Under the pieces are notes generated by a model. That model ran no database searches, was not told where the DNA came from, and worked only from the letters and a program-made list of their open reading frames with translations. The translations under genes were made by a program, and so were the position numbers. DNA of 64,000 bases, from NCBI RefSeq assembly GCF_025685565.1, contig NZ_JAGSYE010000001.1, positions 186,001 through 250,000 of the forward strand, read 5' to 3'. This DNA is from Granulicella aggregans (GTDB lineage Bacteria > Acidobacteriota > Terriglobia > Terriglobales > Acidobacteriaceae). Positions 10,174-18,609 of this stretch are shown here, piece by piece. Every line of letters begins with the position of its first letter. Positions within the stretch are counted from its first letter, which is position 1.

Positions 10174-10607
10174 ATGAGACTAAGATTTCACATTTCGATC
10201 GCTGCGCTTATACACTAGCTATCTTTTTAGTACCCCCACCAGCTCACGCTCAACTCGCAACAAGCAACGTGATAGGTTTTAAAGAGGGTTCTTTTGGCCC
10301 AGTGGTTTCGATGACCATGTATGGTTTTAACCCTTCGATCCCGTATACCAACAGCCACTTTACGATTTTTTACATGAATACCGCAAACGGCTATAACTCC
10401 CCCTTCTATGTGGCCTGCCAAGGCAGCATACCGAATGGCGGCACCGGATCGTGTTCTTGGAATATTGATCCTCCTGGCCAATATTTAGTCTACGGGGTTC
10501 TGTCGCCGTCCTTTAACAGTAGCGGTCAAGAAGTCTATGCAGGGTCACAATCGTCCACTTGTCGAATCGTTGGCGGATACGACTACGTTTCAGTAGCTAA
10601 CTGCTAA
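10174..10607 (+). pseudogene. Small secreted protein of unknown function, signal peptide split by frameshift
   Basis: I do not recognise the family. ATG at 10174 has an excellent ribosome site (AAGGAG, 7 nt) and reads MRLRFHISIAALIH before a stop at 10216. The adjacent frame, open through this region, continues exactly where a signal peptide should (TLAIFLVPPPAHAQ) and runs to 10607. Joining the two gives a normal signal peptide with AHA|Q cleavage and a mature domain of about 120 residues. The domain is rich in Tyr, Ser, Asn and Gly and has four cysteines, enough for two disulfides. A one-base loss between 10201 and 10216 would explain this. A TTG start at 10155 in the second frame is possible but has no ribosome site. 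It sits between a TonB receptor and a glycosidase, suggesting an exported role in glycan use. Confidence 0.6.
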
Positions 10608-10801
10608 ATAACAATTCTCCAGCGGTTCCTGCTGAGGTATACGCTGTTGTCAAACTCGGAAATCCCCTAATCACTCATCTGAGATAATTGCTACTTCTTG
10701 GAATATGAGGTTGTTCGAATCTTGGCACAAGCCTGAGGTGCTCATCGGGCGCGGTGGGCACTTCTACTACTGTTTATCCTCCATATTCAGGAAAATAAAG
10801 C

Positions 10802-12316
10802 ATGTCACGACGCGCACTGCGGCAACTTCTAGTCTCCACTCTCGCCTCAGCGCTATGCTATCCGATCACAACTGAAGCTCAGCAGCACATCCGCATCGAT
10901 CCCACCGCCCCCACCACTCCCTTCCCGCACTTCTGGGAAGAGATGTTCGGCTCCGGCCGCGCCATCCTCTCCCTGCGTGAAAACTATCGCGAAGACCTCC
11001 GCGCCGTAAAACAAGCCACCGACTTCCACTACATCCGCTTCCACGCCATCCTTCACGACGAGGTCGGTGTTTACAACGAAGACGAGCACGGCAACCCCGT
11101 CTACAACTTCACCTACGTCGACGAGATCTACGATGGCCTGCTCAAGAACGGCGTCAAGCCCGTCGTCGAGATCAGCTTCATGCCCAAGAAGCTGGCCTTC
11201 AACCCCGACGCGCTCCATCCCTTCTGGTACAAGCAGAACGTCTCCCCACCCAAGAGCATGGAACGCTGGGACGACCTCATCTCGCACTTCGCCCAGCACC
11301 TAGTCGAACGTTACGGCATCGACGAAGTCGCCTCCTGGTACTTCGAAGTCTGGAACGAACCCAACATCGACTTCTGGGGCGGCATCCCGCGCATGGAGTC
11401 CTACTTCGACCTTTACGCCCACACCGCCAACGACCTGAAGCACGTCAGCTCGCGCCTCCGCGTCGGTGGCCCCGCAACCGCCGCAGCCGCATGGATACCG
11501 GAGTTCCTCAAGTTCACCTCCGCCAACCACGTCCCCGTAGACTTCGTCTCCACCCACGGCTACGACGATGAACCCGTCGAGCGTCTCTTAGGCTCCGACC
11601 AGCCTCTCCGCGACAAAGACATGCCCGAAGAAGACCGTATCTGCGCCGCCGCCAACCACGTCCGCAAGCAGATCGACGCCTCCGCCTATCCGCATCTCCC
11701 CCTGCTCTGGACCGAATGGAACGTCCCCGGCCGCGACCGCCTCCGCGACACCCCCTACGTAGGGCCCGCGCTCGCTGAAGCCGTCCGCACCTGCCACGAC
11801 GTCCAGGCGCTCTCCTTCTGGACCTTCTCCGATGTCTTCGAAGAGGGAGGCCCCGCCCAGCACGCCTTCGACGGCCAGTTCGGCCTCCGCGCCACTGGCG
11901 GGATCAACAAGCCCAGCTACTACGACTTCGCTCTCCTCCACAAACTCGGCACCCAGCGCATCGCCAGCGACGCCGACGACATCATCGTCACCAAACTAGC
12001 CGACGGCTCACTCGCCATCGCCCTCTGGAACCTCGCACCCCCCGGCCAATCGCCAGCCCCGAAATCCGTCACCCTCGACCTCACCGGCATAGCGAAGGAC
12101 GCGAAGATCAGCATGCAACGCGTAGATGACAACCACAGCAACGTGATGAAACCCTACGCTGCCATGGGCAGCCCCTCGTATCCGAAACCCGCACAGGTCG
12201 AACAACTCAATCGCGAGACGGCCCTGCCCACCCCGGAGACCCTTTCGCTAAACCACGGAAGCCTTACGCTTACGCTCGACACCAACGCTCTCGTGCTGCT
12301 CCACATCTCACATTGA
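10802..12316 (+). CDS. Glycoside hydrolase family 39-type beta-xylosidase-like enzyme
   Basis: Exported retaining glycosidase of 504 residues. It has a signal peptide (about 1-26, ending TEAQ), a TIM barrel with acid/base Glu186 in WYFEVWNEPN and nucleophile Glu305 in LLWTEWN, and a C-terminal beta-sandwich-like part. GH39 members cleave beta-xylosides or alpha-L-iduronides, so xylan-derived oligosaccharides are the likely substrate. The exact specificity cannot be read. AGGAAA lies about 9 nt before the ATG. It is flanked by two TonB receptors, consistent with import of the released sugars. Confidence 0.85.
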   Translation: MSRRALRQLLVSTLASALCYPITTEAQQHIRIDPTAPTTPFPHFWEEMFGSGRAILSLRENYREDLRAVKQATDFHYIRFHAILHDEVGVYNEDEHGNPVYNFTYVDEIYDGLLKNGVKPVVEISFMPKKLAFNPDALHPFWYKQNVSPPKSMERWDDLISHFAQHLVERYGIDEVASWYFEVWNEPNIDFWGGIPRMESYFDLYAHTANDLKHVSSRLRVGGPATAAAAWIPEFLKFTSANHVPVDFVSTHGYDDEPVERLLGSDQPLRDKDMPEEDRICAAANHVRKQIDASAYPHLPLLWTEWNVPGRDRLRDTPYVGPALAEAVRTCHDVQALSFWTFSDVFEEGGPAQHAFDGQFGLRATGGINKPSYYDFALLHKLGTQRIASDADDIIVTKLADGSLAIALWNLAPPGQSPAPKSVTLDLTGIAKDAKISMQRVDDNHSNVMKPYAAMGSPSYPKPAQVEQLNRETALPTPETLSLNHGSLTLTLDTNALVLLHISH

Positions 12317-12339
12317 CGTGAACGTAGCCACCCACCAAA

Positions 12340-12414
12340 CCCGTCATCTCGACCGGAGCATCGCAGCTCTATCGCGATGCGGAGTGGAGAGACCCCCGCA
12401 TTTTTTCTTTGGCT
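12340..12414 (+). repeat. Dispersed hairpin repeat, copy 1
   Basis: Element starting GTCATCTCGACC and ending GAGAGACCCCCGCATTT. Its core hairpin has arms GCATCGC (12358-12364) and GCGATGC (12374-12380) around a 9-nt loop. Copies 2 (13987) and 3 (17899) share most positions. This copy sits between two convergent stop codons. Confidence 0.85.
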
Positions 12415-12415
12415 C

Positions 12416-13294
12416 CTAACCGCTACCCCGCAGCCGATACATCGTCTGACTCAACGGCTCCAGCCTGTCGTGCATCCACGGAATCTGCTCCGAATTCCCA
12501 ATAAACAGATATCCCCCGGGCCGCAGCATCCCTGTCATCCTGCGCAAGAACCTCTCCTGCACGTCCTGTTGGAAGTAGATCAGAGCGTTACGAAAGAAGA
12601 TGACATCGAACGGCCCGTCAGCAGCCCAGCGCTCATCCATCAGGTTAACGCGGCGCAGCTCGACCATGCGCGTGACCTCGGCCTTCAGCTTCACCTGGCC
12701 GGCCCTGCTGTCCTTGCCTTGCAGGAAGTACCGCTGACGCTGCAACTCGTCGATGCTCTCCAGGCACTCCGCCGGATAAATTGCGCGCTGAGCCGTCTCC
12801 AGCACCCCCGTATCGATGTCCGACCCTACTACCTCCAGCCACCAGCCCGGCTCGGCCACGGCATCAAGCAGCGTCAGCGCAATCGAGTACACCTCCTCGC
12901 CCGTCGAGCACGCAGCACTCCACACCCTGATCTGCTTCCTTCCCCCGCGCATCGAAGCAGCCTTGATCTCCGGCACGATCTTCTGCGCGAGATAGTCGAA
13001 GTGATGCCTCTCCCGAAAGAAGGACGTCTTGTTTGTGGTAATCGCATTCACAAACTCGACAAACTCCGGGCTGTCCTCCGCGCTTTCACGAAGCAAGGCA
13101 TAGTAGCTCTGGAAGCCCGGCAGCCCGAGCCGCCTCACTGGCTTGGCCAGCCGCGCGGCAAGCATCGTGCGCTTCCCGTCCTGCAGCCAGATGCCCGTAT
13201 GCTCTTGCACCAGCTCGCGAAGAAGCCTGAACTCGCGCTCCTTCATCGGCGTCAGCGAATCGTGCTCTGCAATTCCACGTTCACTGAGTGGCAT
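12416..13294 (-). CDS. cheR: Chemotaxis protein methyltransferase CheR
   Basis: SAM-dependent glutamate O-methyltransferase that methylates chemoreceptors in the cytoplasm. The 292-residue protein has the CheR N-terminal helical domain (about 15-75), the substrate motif TTNKTSFFRERHHF, the SAM-binding loop WSAACSTGEEVYSIAL, and the late motif VIFFRNALIYF (the usual Cys in this motif is Phe). ATG at 13294 has GGAGAG 4 nt upstream. It is divergent from the CheX-like gene at 13484 across about 190 bp that must hold both promoters. No other che genes are present in the window. Confidence 0.93.
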   Translation of the reverse strand: MPLSERGIAEHDSLTPMKEREFRLLRELVQEHTGIWLQDGKRTMLAARLAKPVRRLGLPGFQSYYALLRESAEDSPEFVEFVNAITTNKTSFFRERHHFDYLAQKIVPEIKAASMRGGRKQIRVWSAACSTGEEVYSIALTLLDAVAEPGWWLEVVGSDIDTGVLETAQRAIYPAECLESIDELQRQRYFLQGKDSRAGQVKLKAEVTRMVELRRVNLMDERWAADGPFDVIFFRNALIYFQQDVQERFLRRMTGMLRPGGYLFIGNSEQIPWMHDRLEPLSQTMYRLRGSG

Positions 13295-13483
13295 GGACTC
13301 TCCAAATCAGCATCTCGTACACGACCTCTCGAAAGCCGCACTTTCGTCGTTCATCGGCGGCGGAGTAAGGGCCTTTACCGGCAAATCCTTTCAGTGATTG
13401 AAATTTTCTTCCCGCCCTACCGATAGAGAGGCCTGCACGCCCGGCCAACCATCAGTACGGCGCGCAGCGTGCAGGGAGCTTGA

Positions 13484-13954
13484 ATGATCAGTCCGAACGC
13501 TCAGGCACTCTCTAAGACCCTCACGACGCTCACCGGACTTCCCGTGACCTGCGCCCGCAAGCCGCGCTTTACGCCTTCGCGGTCGCGCCGCGTCTACGGC
13601 ATCTACAACGAGCTGCCGGCGCACGACACCATCCTGCTTCGCGCGGATCTCTCCTTGCTTGCCTCCCTGGGAGGCTGCGTCGCTGGCCTGACAGACTCGC
13701 TCGCCGCCGATCGCGCGAAGATTTCTCCACTCGACGAGGCCCTCCGCAGCGGAATCCACGACGTCCTGAACGTCCTCTCGACGCTGCTTAGCGGCCCGGA
13801 ACGCGTCGTCTTCAGATCCCTGTGTCTGGATGTCGCCTACCTCACTGGCCCAGCCCGCTCCGTCCTCAACTCCCAGGCCCCCGCCCAGACCTTCGAGGTC
13901 ACCATCAAGGGCTACACCGGCGGAGAGCTCACCATCTTCTCCGAAGAGTCGTAG
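13484..13954 (+). CDS. Putative CheX/CheC-like chemotaxis phosphatase
   Basis: A 156-residue cytoplasmic protein. The helix containing SGIHDVLNVLS resembles the CheC/FliY/CheX phosphatase signature (D/S-x3-E-x2-N) with Asp in place of Glu. The alternating beta-strand pattern and length fit CheX, which dephosphorylates CheY-P. ATG at 13484 follows GGGAG. Divergence from cheR supports a chemotaxis role. Identification rests on this weak motif plus context, so a different function is possible. Confidence 0.5.
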   Translation: MISPNAQALSKTLTTLTGLPVTCARKPRFTPSRSRRVYGIYNELPAHDTILLRADLSLLASLGGCVAGLTDSLAADRAKISPLDEALRSGIHDVLNVLSTLLSGPERVVFRSLCLDVAYLTGPARSVLNSQAPAQTFEVTIKGYTGGELTIFSEES

Positions 13955-13986
13955 TCCACCCGACCACAGCAAACCCACGCAGACTC

Positions 13987-14060
13987 GTCATCTCGACCGA
14001 AGCATTGCAGCTTCATCGCAACGCGCAGTGGAGAGACCCCCGCATTTCGCCTTGGCTCTT
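13987..14060 (+). repeat. Dispersed hairpin repeat, copy 2
   Basis: Same element as at 12340. The hairpin arms are GCATTGC (14002-14008) and GCAACGC (14018-14024), with one A-C mismatch. It lies after the CheX-like stop codon. The remainder of 13955-14316 has no gene that I can support. Confidence 0.85.
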
Positions 14061-14234
14061 GCCTTTGCTGGCCTCTTCAGCATGAAACAAGCAAACCTCG
14101 CGGTGATGCAACAGGTTCTCAGAACCTGCGAACCCATCCCTCTCTCGCCCGGCGCCGTCCAGGACGAGCCGCGTCTCACTCTACCGCACTCAGGTAAAGA
14201 CAAGGAGAATCGAGCCTCCAGCCGGATAAATATA

Positions 14235-14267
14235 TTGACAATAGAACAGGAATGCGTGAACATTCAC
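14235..14267 (+). promoter_or_regulatory. Possible promoter/operator for the second TonB receptor
   Basis: TTGACA at 14235-14240 is followed by the inverted repeat GTGAA-CA-TTCAC (14256-14267) at the expected -10 position. No good -10 hexamer is visible, so this may be an activator-dependent promoter or chance. Confidence 0.3.
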
Positions 14268-14316
14268 AACAATACGTAAACAAATGAAAATCCATGGAAG
14301 CTGAAGGGAAGCCCGT

Positions 14317-17300
14317 ATGCACATGCGAAGGAATCTGAAGCTGCATCTCTTTCTTGCACTTGCTCTCTTTTCGGTCATCGCGCCTACCCGCAGCCTGCAT
14401 GCGCAGATCGACACCGCAACCGTCGCTGGCCGCGTCACCGATAAGTCCGGCGCAACCGTCGCCAACGCCGACATCACCGTCACCAGCACCGAGACCAACT
14501 TCGCCTATCACGCCAAAAGCGCCTCCAACGGCGAGTGGACCATCAGCCCCGTCCACATCGGCACCTATAAGCTCATCGTCAAAGCAGACGGCTTCAACGA
14601 GTCCGTCGTCGGTCCCTTCACTCTCAGCGTCCAGCAGCGCCCGCAGTTCGATACCGCCCTCCAGCCCGGCGCGACCACCGTCGTCGAAGTCACCGACTCT
14701 GCTCCCGTCCTCGAAACCGCCACCTCCGAGCGCAGCCAGCTCATCGACAGCCGCACCATGCAGACCCTCCCGCTCAACGGTCGCAACCCCGTCCAGCTCG
14801 CCCAGCTCTCAGCCGGCGTCACTGTGAGTGAACCCGGTGCCCGCGACGAGCAAGGCTACGGCTTCAGCGCCAACGGCGCTCGCTCCCTCCAGAACAACTT
14901 CCTCCTCGACGGCGTAGACAACAACTCCAACCTCCCCGACGACCTCAACGAGGCCAACTACGTCGTCATGCCCTCCGTCGACGCCCTCCAGGAGTTCCGC
15001 TTCGAGACCGACTCCTACTCCGCCGAGTTCGGCCGCGCCACCGGTGCCGTCGTCAACGCCACCACCAAGAGCGGCACCAATCACTATCACGGCGTCATCT
15101 ACGAGTTCCTCCGCAACCAGGCCTTCGACGCCCGCAACTACTTCGACCAGATCCAGCCCGCCTACCACCAGAACCAGTTCGGCGCGACCCTCGGCATGCC
15201 CATCCTGCGCGACAAGCTCTTCCTCTTCATGGACTACGAAGGCCTTCGCCTCTCGCAGGGCCAGACCAACACCGCCATCGTTCCTACCGCCGCCCAGGCC
15301 AGCGGCGACTTCACCAGCCAGCTCGACCTCACCACCTCCACCGGGGTCTTAGACTGCAACGGCAACGCCACCTACGCCGGAGAGCTCTTCAACACCAAGC
15401 TCACCCAGGCCTCCGCCGCAAGCCCAACGGGCTACTGCGGCGTCCCCTTCGGCTACAACGCCGACGGCACCCCATCGAACATCATCCCCGCCGGCAGCAT
15501 CGACCCCCTCGGTGCCAAGCTGGCTGCCCTCTATCCCGCGCCCAACGCCAGCGGCAACGGCTACAACTACGTCTCCAACCCCAAGCTGACCCGCAACAAT
15601 AACCAGGGCGACGTCCGCGTCGACCAGGTCCTCACCCACAGCGACAACATCTTCTACCGCTTCTCCATCGCCCGCCAGCCCTCCATCATCCCGGCCGTCT
15701 TCCCTGGCCTAGCAGACGGCGGCGGCTTCTTCTCGGGCGTCGGCGACAACCGCGCCTACTCCATCGCCATCAGCGAAACCCACGTCTTCACCCCCACCAA
15801 GGTCAACGAGATCCGCCTAGGCTACAACCGCCTCCACACCAACCGCTTCCAGTTCAACTCCAACACCGACGTCTCCGGCCAGATCGGCTTCCCCGGCGTC
15901 CCTTACCAGGCTGGCACCGACAACGGCGGCCTTCCCCAGATGTTCTTCAACGACGTCGCCACCCTCGGCAGCCCCACCTATCTCCCATCAAACGAGATCC
16001 AGAACACCTACTCCATCTCCGACACCTTCACCCTCATCCATAACAACCACAGCATCAAGTTCGGGGGCGAGTACCGCCCCGAAGAGTTCACCATCTTCCA
16101 GCCCGCCGCTCCGCGCGGAACCCTCAACTTCGGCCCCCAGTTCACCGACAACCCAGCCGCGCAAGGCAGCGGCGGCAGCGGCCTAGCCACACTCCTTACC
16201 GGCCAACCCGACGGCGGCGGCATCAACAACATCAACAACGTCGACTACAACCGTAAGGTCTACGGCGTCTTCCTCCAGGATGACTGGCGCGCCACCCCCA
16301 CCCTCACCATCAACGCCGGCATCCGTTACGACTTCTTCTCCGCCATCCTCGAGCGCCACAACGCCCAGGCAAACTTCAACCCCGTCACCGGCGCCCTGGA
16401 CATCCCCGCCAGCAGCAACGTCACCCTCACCCCGACCTTCGCCTCCGAGATCACCGCCAACCACACCGCGACCAACGGCCTCATCCCGCCCATCTACACC
16501 GACTTCTCCCCACGCCTCGGCCTCGCCTGGCAGTTCCACAAGGGCTGGGTCGCCCGCGCCGCCAGCGGCCTCTTCTTCAACGGCGAAGAGTCCGGCCCCT
16601 ACTCGAACCCCAGCCCCGGCTTCAACCCGCCCTACTTCGCCTCGCAGAACTTCGTCGCCCCTTGCAGTCTTCCCTCCTACGCCGCAGGCTCAAGCTGCGC
16701 CGTCCCTGGCCTTAGCGTCCTCGCCGACGGCTTCCCCAGCAACGCCCTGGTCGATCCCAACACCCCCAACCTCTTCGGCGAAGACAAGCTGAAAACCCCA
16801 TACGTAGCGCAATGGCACGTGACCGTGCAGCATGAACTCACACCGCACACCACCGTCGAAGCCGCCTTCGTCGGCTCCAAGGGAACGCACCTCTACACCT
16901 TCGGCAATCTGAACCAGGCCGCACCCACCGCCGACTCCTCCGCCCCATCCGCGCCCCGCCGCCCCTTCCCATCCCTCGACACCTCCATCGGCTGGCTCCG
17001 CTCCAACGGCTTCTCCAACTACAACTCGGCCCAGTTCAAGCTGGAGCAGCACCTCAGCCACGGCGTCGCCGCTATCGTGAACTACACCTACAGCCACGCT
17101 CTCGGAAACTCCTCGAACGCCAACCTCGGTGCCCAGAACAACGACGGCTTCCGTGACGAGCGCCTCCTAGGCGAGTACGGCAACCTCGACTTCGACAACC
17201 GCCATCGCTTCACCACCGGCTACTCCTGGGATCTCCCCATCGGCAAAGGCCAGTGGCTCGCCGGAGCCGTCAGCACCCCGGTCAACTACCTCATCGGCGA

Positions 17301-17763
17301 CTGGCAGCTCTCCGGCATCGCAACGCTCTCCTCGGGCACCTGGTTCACCGTCACCGACGCCAACGCCAACTTCGCCAACTCCGACGGCCAGCAGCGTCCC
17401 GACGCCGTCGCCGGACAGAAGCCCAACGGCAAGCCCTGCGTCGCCGGAACCTCCTTCAACACCTGCGCCTTCCAGGACCCTGCCGCCGGCTCCTTCGGCG
17501 ATGTGCCTCTCAACACCGTCAACGGCCCCGGCGACAAGAACTGGGACATCTCCATCCTGAAGACCATCGCCCTCTCCGAAGCCCGCCGCTTCGAACTTCG
17601 CGGCGAGTTCTACAACGCCCTCAACCACCCCAACTTCCTCTTCGCCGCCCCCGGCCCACAGAACTCCAACAACGCCACCACCTTCGGTTCCACCAACTTC
17701 GGCATCGTCACCGCCGCCCGCGACCCACGCCTCATCCAGATCGGCCTCAAGTTCTACTACTGA
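14317..17763 (+). CDS. Oar-like TonB-dependent receptor
   Basis: Outer-membrane receptor of 1,148 residues, intact. Signal peptide about 1-30 (ending SLHAQ), carboxypeptidase-regulatory-like domain (about 33-120; VAGRVTDKSGATVANADITV), plug region with LPLNGRNPVQL and LLDGVDNN (about 150-260), then the barrel with GAVVNATTKSGTNHYHG and a C-terminal aromatic end (LIQIGLKFYY). Such proteins import carbohydrate or protein-derived substrates in Acidobacteriota and Myxococcota. ATG at 14323 is an alternative start; GAAGGGAAG precedes the first. It ends at a strong terminator, so it is probably monocistronic. Together with the GH39 enzyme and the broken receptor it forms a glycan-use neighbourhood. 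Confidence 0.92.
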   Translation: MHMRRNLKLHLFLALALFSVIAPTRSLHAQIDTATVAGRVTDKSGATVANADITVTSTETNFAYHAKSASNGEWTISPVHIGTYKLIVKADGFNESVVGPFTLSVQQRPQFDTALQPGATTVVEVTDSAPVLETATSERSQLIDSRTMQTLPLNGRNPVQLAQLSAGVTVSEPGARDEQGYGFSANGARSLQNNFLLDGVDNNSNLPDDLNEANYVVMPSVDALQEFRFETDSYSAEFGRATGAVVNATTKSGTNHYHGVIYEFLRNQAFDARNYFDQIQPAYHQNQFGATLGMPILRDKLFLFMDYEGLRLSQGQTNTAIVPTAAQASGDFTSQLDLTTSTGVLDCNGNATYAGELFNTKLTQASAASPTGYCGVPFGYNADGTPSNIIPAGSIDPLGAKLAALYPAPNASGNGYNYVSNPKLTRNNNQGDVRVDQVLTHSDNIFYRFSIARQPSIIPAVFPGLADGGGFFSGVGDNRAYSIAISETHVFTPTKVNEIRLGYNRLHTNRFQFNSNTDVSGQIGFPGVPYQAGTDNGGLPQMFFNDVATLGSPTYLPSNEIQNTYSISDTFTLIHNNHSIKFGGEYRPEEFTIFQPAAPRGTLNFGPQFTDNPAAQGSGGSGLATLLTGQPDGGGINNINNVDYNRKVYGVFLQDDWRATPTLTINAGIRYDFFSAILERHNAQANFNPVTGALDIPASSNVTLTPTFASEITANHTATNGLIPPIYTDFSPRLGLAWQFHKGWVARAASGLFFNGEESGPYSNPSPGFNPPYFASQNFVAPCSLPSYAAGSSCAVPGLSVLADGFPSNALVDPNTPNLFGEDKLKTPYVAQWHVTVQHELTPHTTVEAAFVGSKGTHLYTFGNLNQAAPTADSSAPSAPRRPFPSLDTSIGWLRSNGFSNYNSAQFKLEQHLSHGVAAIVNYTYSHALGNSSNANLGAQNNDGFRDERLLGEYGNLDFDNRHRFTTGYSWDLPIGKGQWLAGAVSTPVNYLIGDWQLSGIATLSSGTWFTVTDANANFANSDGQQRPDAVAGQKPNGKPCVAGTSFNTCAFQDPAAGSFGDVPLNTVNGPGDKNWDISILKTIALSEARRFELRGEFYNALNHPNFLFAAPGPQNSNNATTFGSTNFGIVTAARDPRLIQIGLKFYY

Positions 17764-17790
17764 TCCACTCTCCCAATCTGCAAAGAGAGG

Positions 17791-17830
17791 AAGGCCGCAG
17801 CGGCATACCGCTGCGGCCTTTTTCTTATTT
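17791..17830 (+). terminator. Intrinsic terminator of the TonB receptor
   Basis: A 13-bp perfect stem, AAGGCCGCAGCGG (17791-17803) with CCGCTGCGGCCTT (17808-17820), loop CATA, followed by a T-rich run. It lies 28 bp after the stop codon. Confidence 0.93.
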
Positions 17831-17856
17831 TGTCTCTTTCCTATTTTCCTTGTTTG

Positions 17857-18010
17857 TCATTCCCGAAGGGAATCTGCTTCTCGTCCACCATAAGACCCGT
17901 CATGTCGACCGAAGCATTGCAGCTTCATCGCAATGCGCAGTGGAGAGCCCCCCGCATTTCGCCTTTGCCGTGCTTGGTTCATTTTGCTTGTCATTCCCGA
18001 AGGGAATCTG
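17857..18010 (+). repeat. Dispersed repeat copy 3 bracketed by two ATTCCCGAAGGGAAT hairpins
   Basis: ATTCCCGAAGGGAAT (6-bp stem, GAA loop) occurs at 17859-17873 and again at 17993-18007, both inside the longer unit GTCATTCCCGAAGGGAATCT. Between them, at about 17899-17970, lies copy 3 of the hairpin repeat, with perfect arms GCATTGC (17914-17920) and GCAATGC (17930-17936). Nothing coding is supported between 17764 and 18131. Confidence 0.85.
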
Positions 18011-18091
18011 CCTTTGGACTGTCAGCACTTCTTCGGAATTACCTAGGACCAGCCTATTATTGGCAGGAGCTGGTGCGATCACTTCCGCAAC

Positions 18092-18106
18092 GCCGACTTA
18101 TCAGGG
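18092..18106 (+). repeat. Cassette-boundary motif L-A
   Basis: GCCGACTTATCAGGG, just past the 3' end of the minus-strand gene at 18132-18434. It matches motifs at 18525 and 24230 (GCCGACTTAT shared), which sit at the same relative position next to other accessory genes. Confidence 0.45.
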
Positions 18107-18131
18107 CCAATCCAGCGAAGTACCGAGGGAA

Positions 18132-18434
18132 CTAATGTCCGTCAGTGAAGAGAGACAGATAGCTAAGCAAGACTAGCGCCGTGCTGCTGAGAATGAGACG
18201 CCCGCGCCACCGATAGGCAAAGGTAGAAAACAGAAGTGCTAATACCGAGGCGCATAGCGCAGCACTGACCGCGGAGAAATTCCACGAGTTTGAATATCCT
18301 CCGTTACCGTCTGAGATGAGCGGAAACGGGTTTACCAAAGCCAACATGGCTGCCGGTAAGGCAAGGGCCATTGTCGCGAGGGAGAGCCAAAAACACCAAA
18401 CTCTAAATCTTGAGAGCAGCACCTGATCCTCCAC
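18132..18434 (-). CDS. Small hypothetical membrane protein
   Basis: No family recognised. 100 residues with three probable membrane helices (about 13-35, 52-70 and 78-95) and short loops, start GTG at 18434 with a weak ribosome site. It is bounded on both sides by the related CTTATC-containing motifs described at 18092 and 18483, which suggests it is a small mobile cassette. Confidence that it is a real gene is moderate. Confidence 0.5.
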   Translation of the reverse strand: MEDQVLLSRFRVWCFWLSLATMALALPAAMLALVNPFPLISDGNGGYSNSWNFSAVSAALCASVLALLFSTFAYRWRGRLILSSTALVLLSYLSLFTDGH

Positions 18435-18482
18435 AACTGCCAGGTTATTGATTTCGGCGTTCTTGTTTATATCCGTCCCAAC

Positions 18483-18499
18483 GAACGCGCTTATCCGAG
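18483..18499 (+). repeat. Cassette-boundary motif R-A
   Basis: GAACGCGCTTATCCGAG upstream of the gene starting at 18434. It shares the AACGC-CTTATC pattern with motifs at 19544 and 25575. Confidence 0.4.
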
Positions 18500-18524
18500 T
18501 TGCGCCGTTGAATACGGGAGGGAA

Positions 18525-18540
18525 GCCGACTTATCGGGAG
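18525..18540 (+). repeat. Cassette-boundary motif L-B
   Basis: GCCGACTTATCGGGAG, about 70 bp past the stop of the 290-residue gene. With the two preceding A bases it matches the motif at 24228-24245 at 16 of 18 positions. Confidence 0.5.
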
Positions 18541-18609
18541 TACTTCTCCTCTTGAAGTGAAGACACCTACGGAGGCCAGCGGGGTTAGGTGGCCCTGTTT
18601 TCTTGCTTC

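Noticed and set aside
13391..13978. Minus-strand frame opposite the CheX-like gene
   Set aside because: Gly/Ala/Arg-rich, no ribosome site, and antisense to a gene with a good start.
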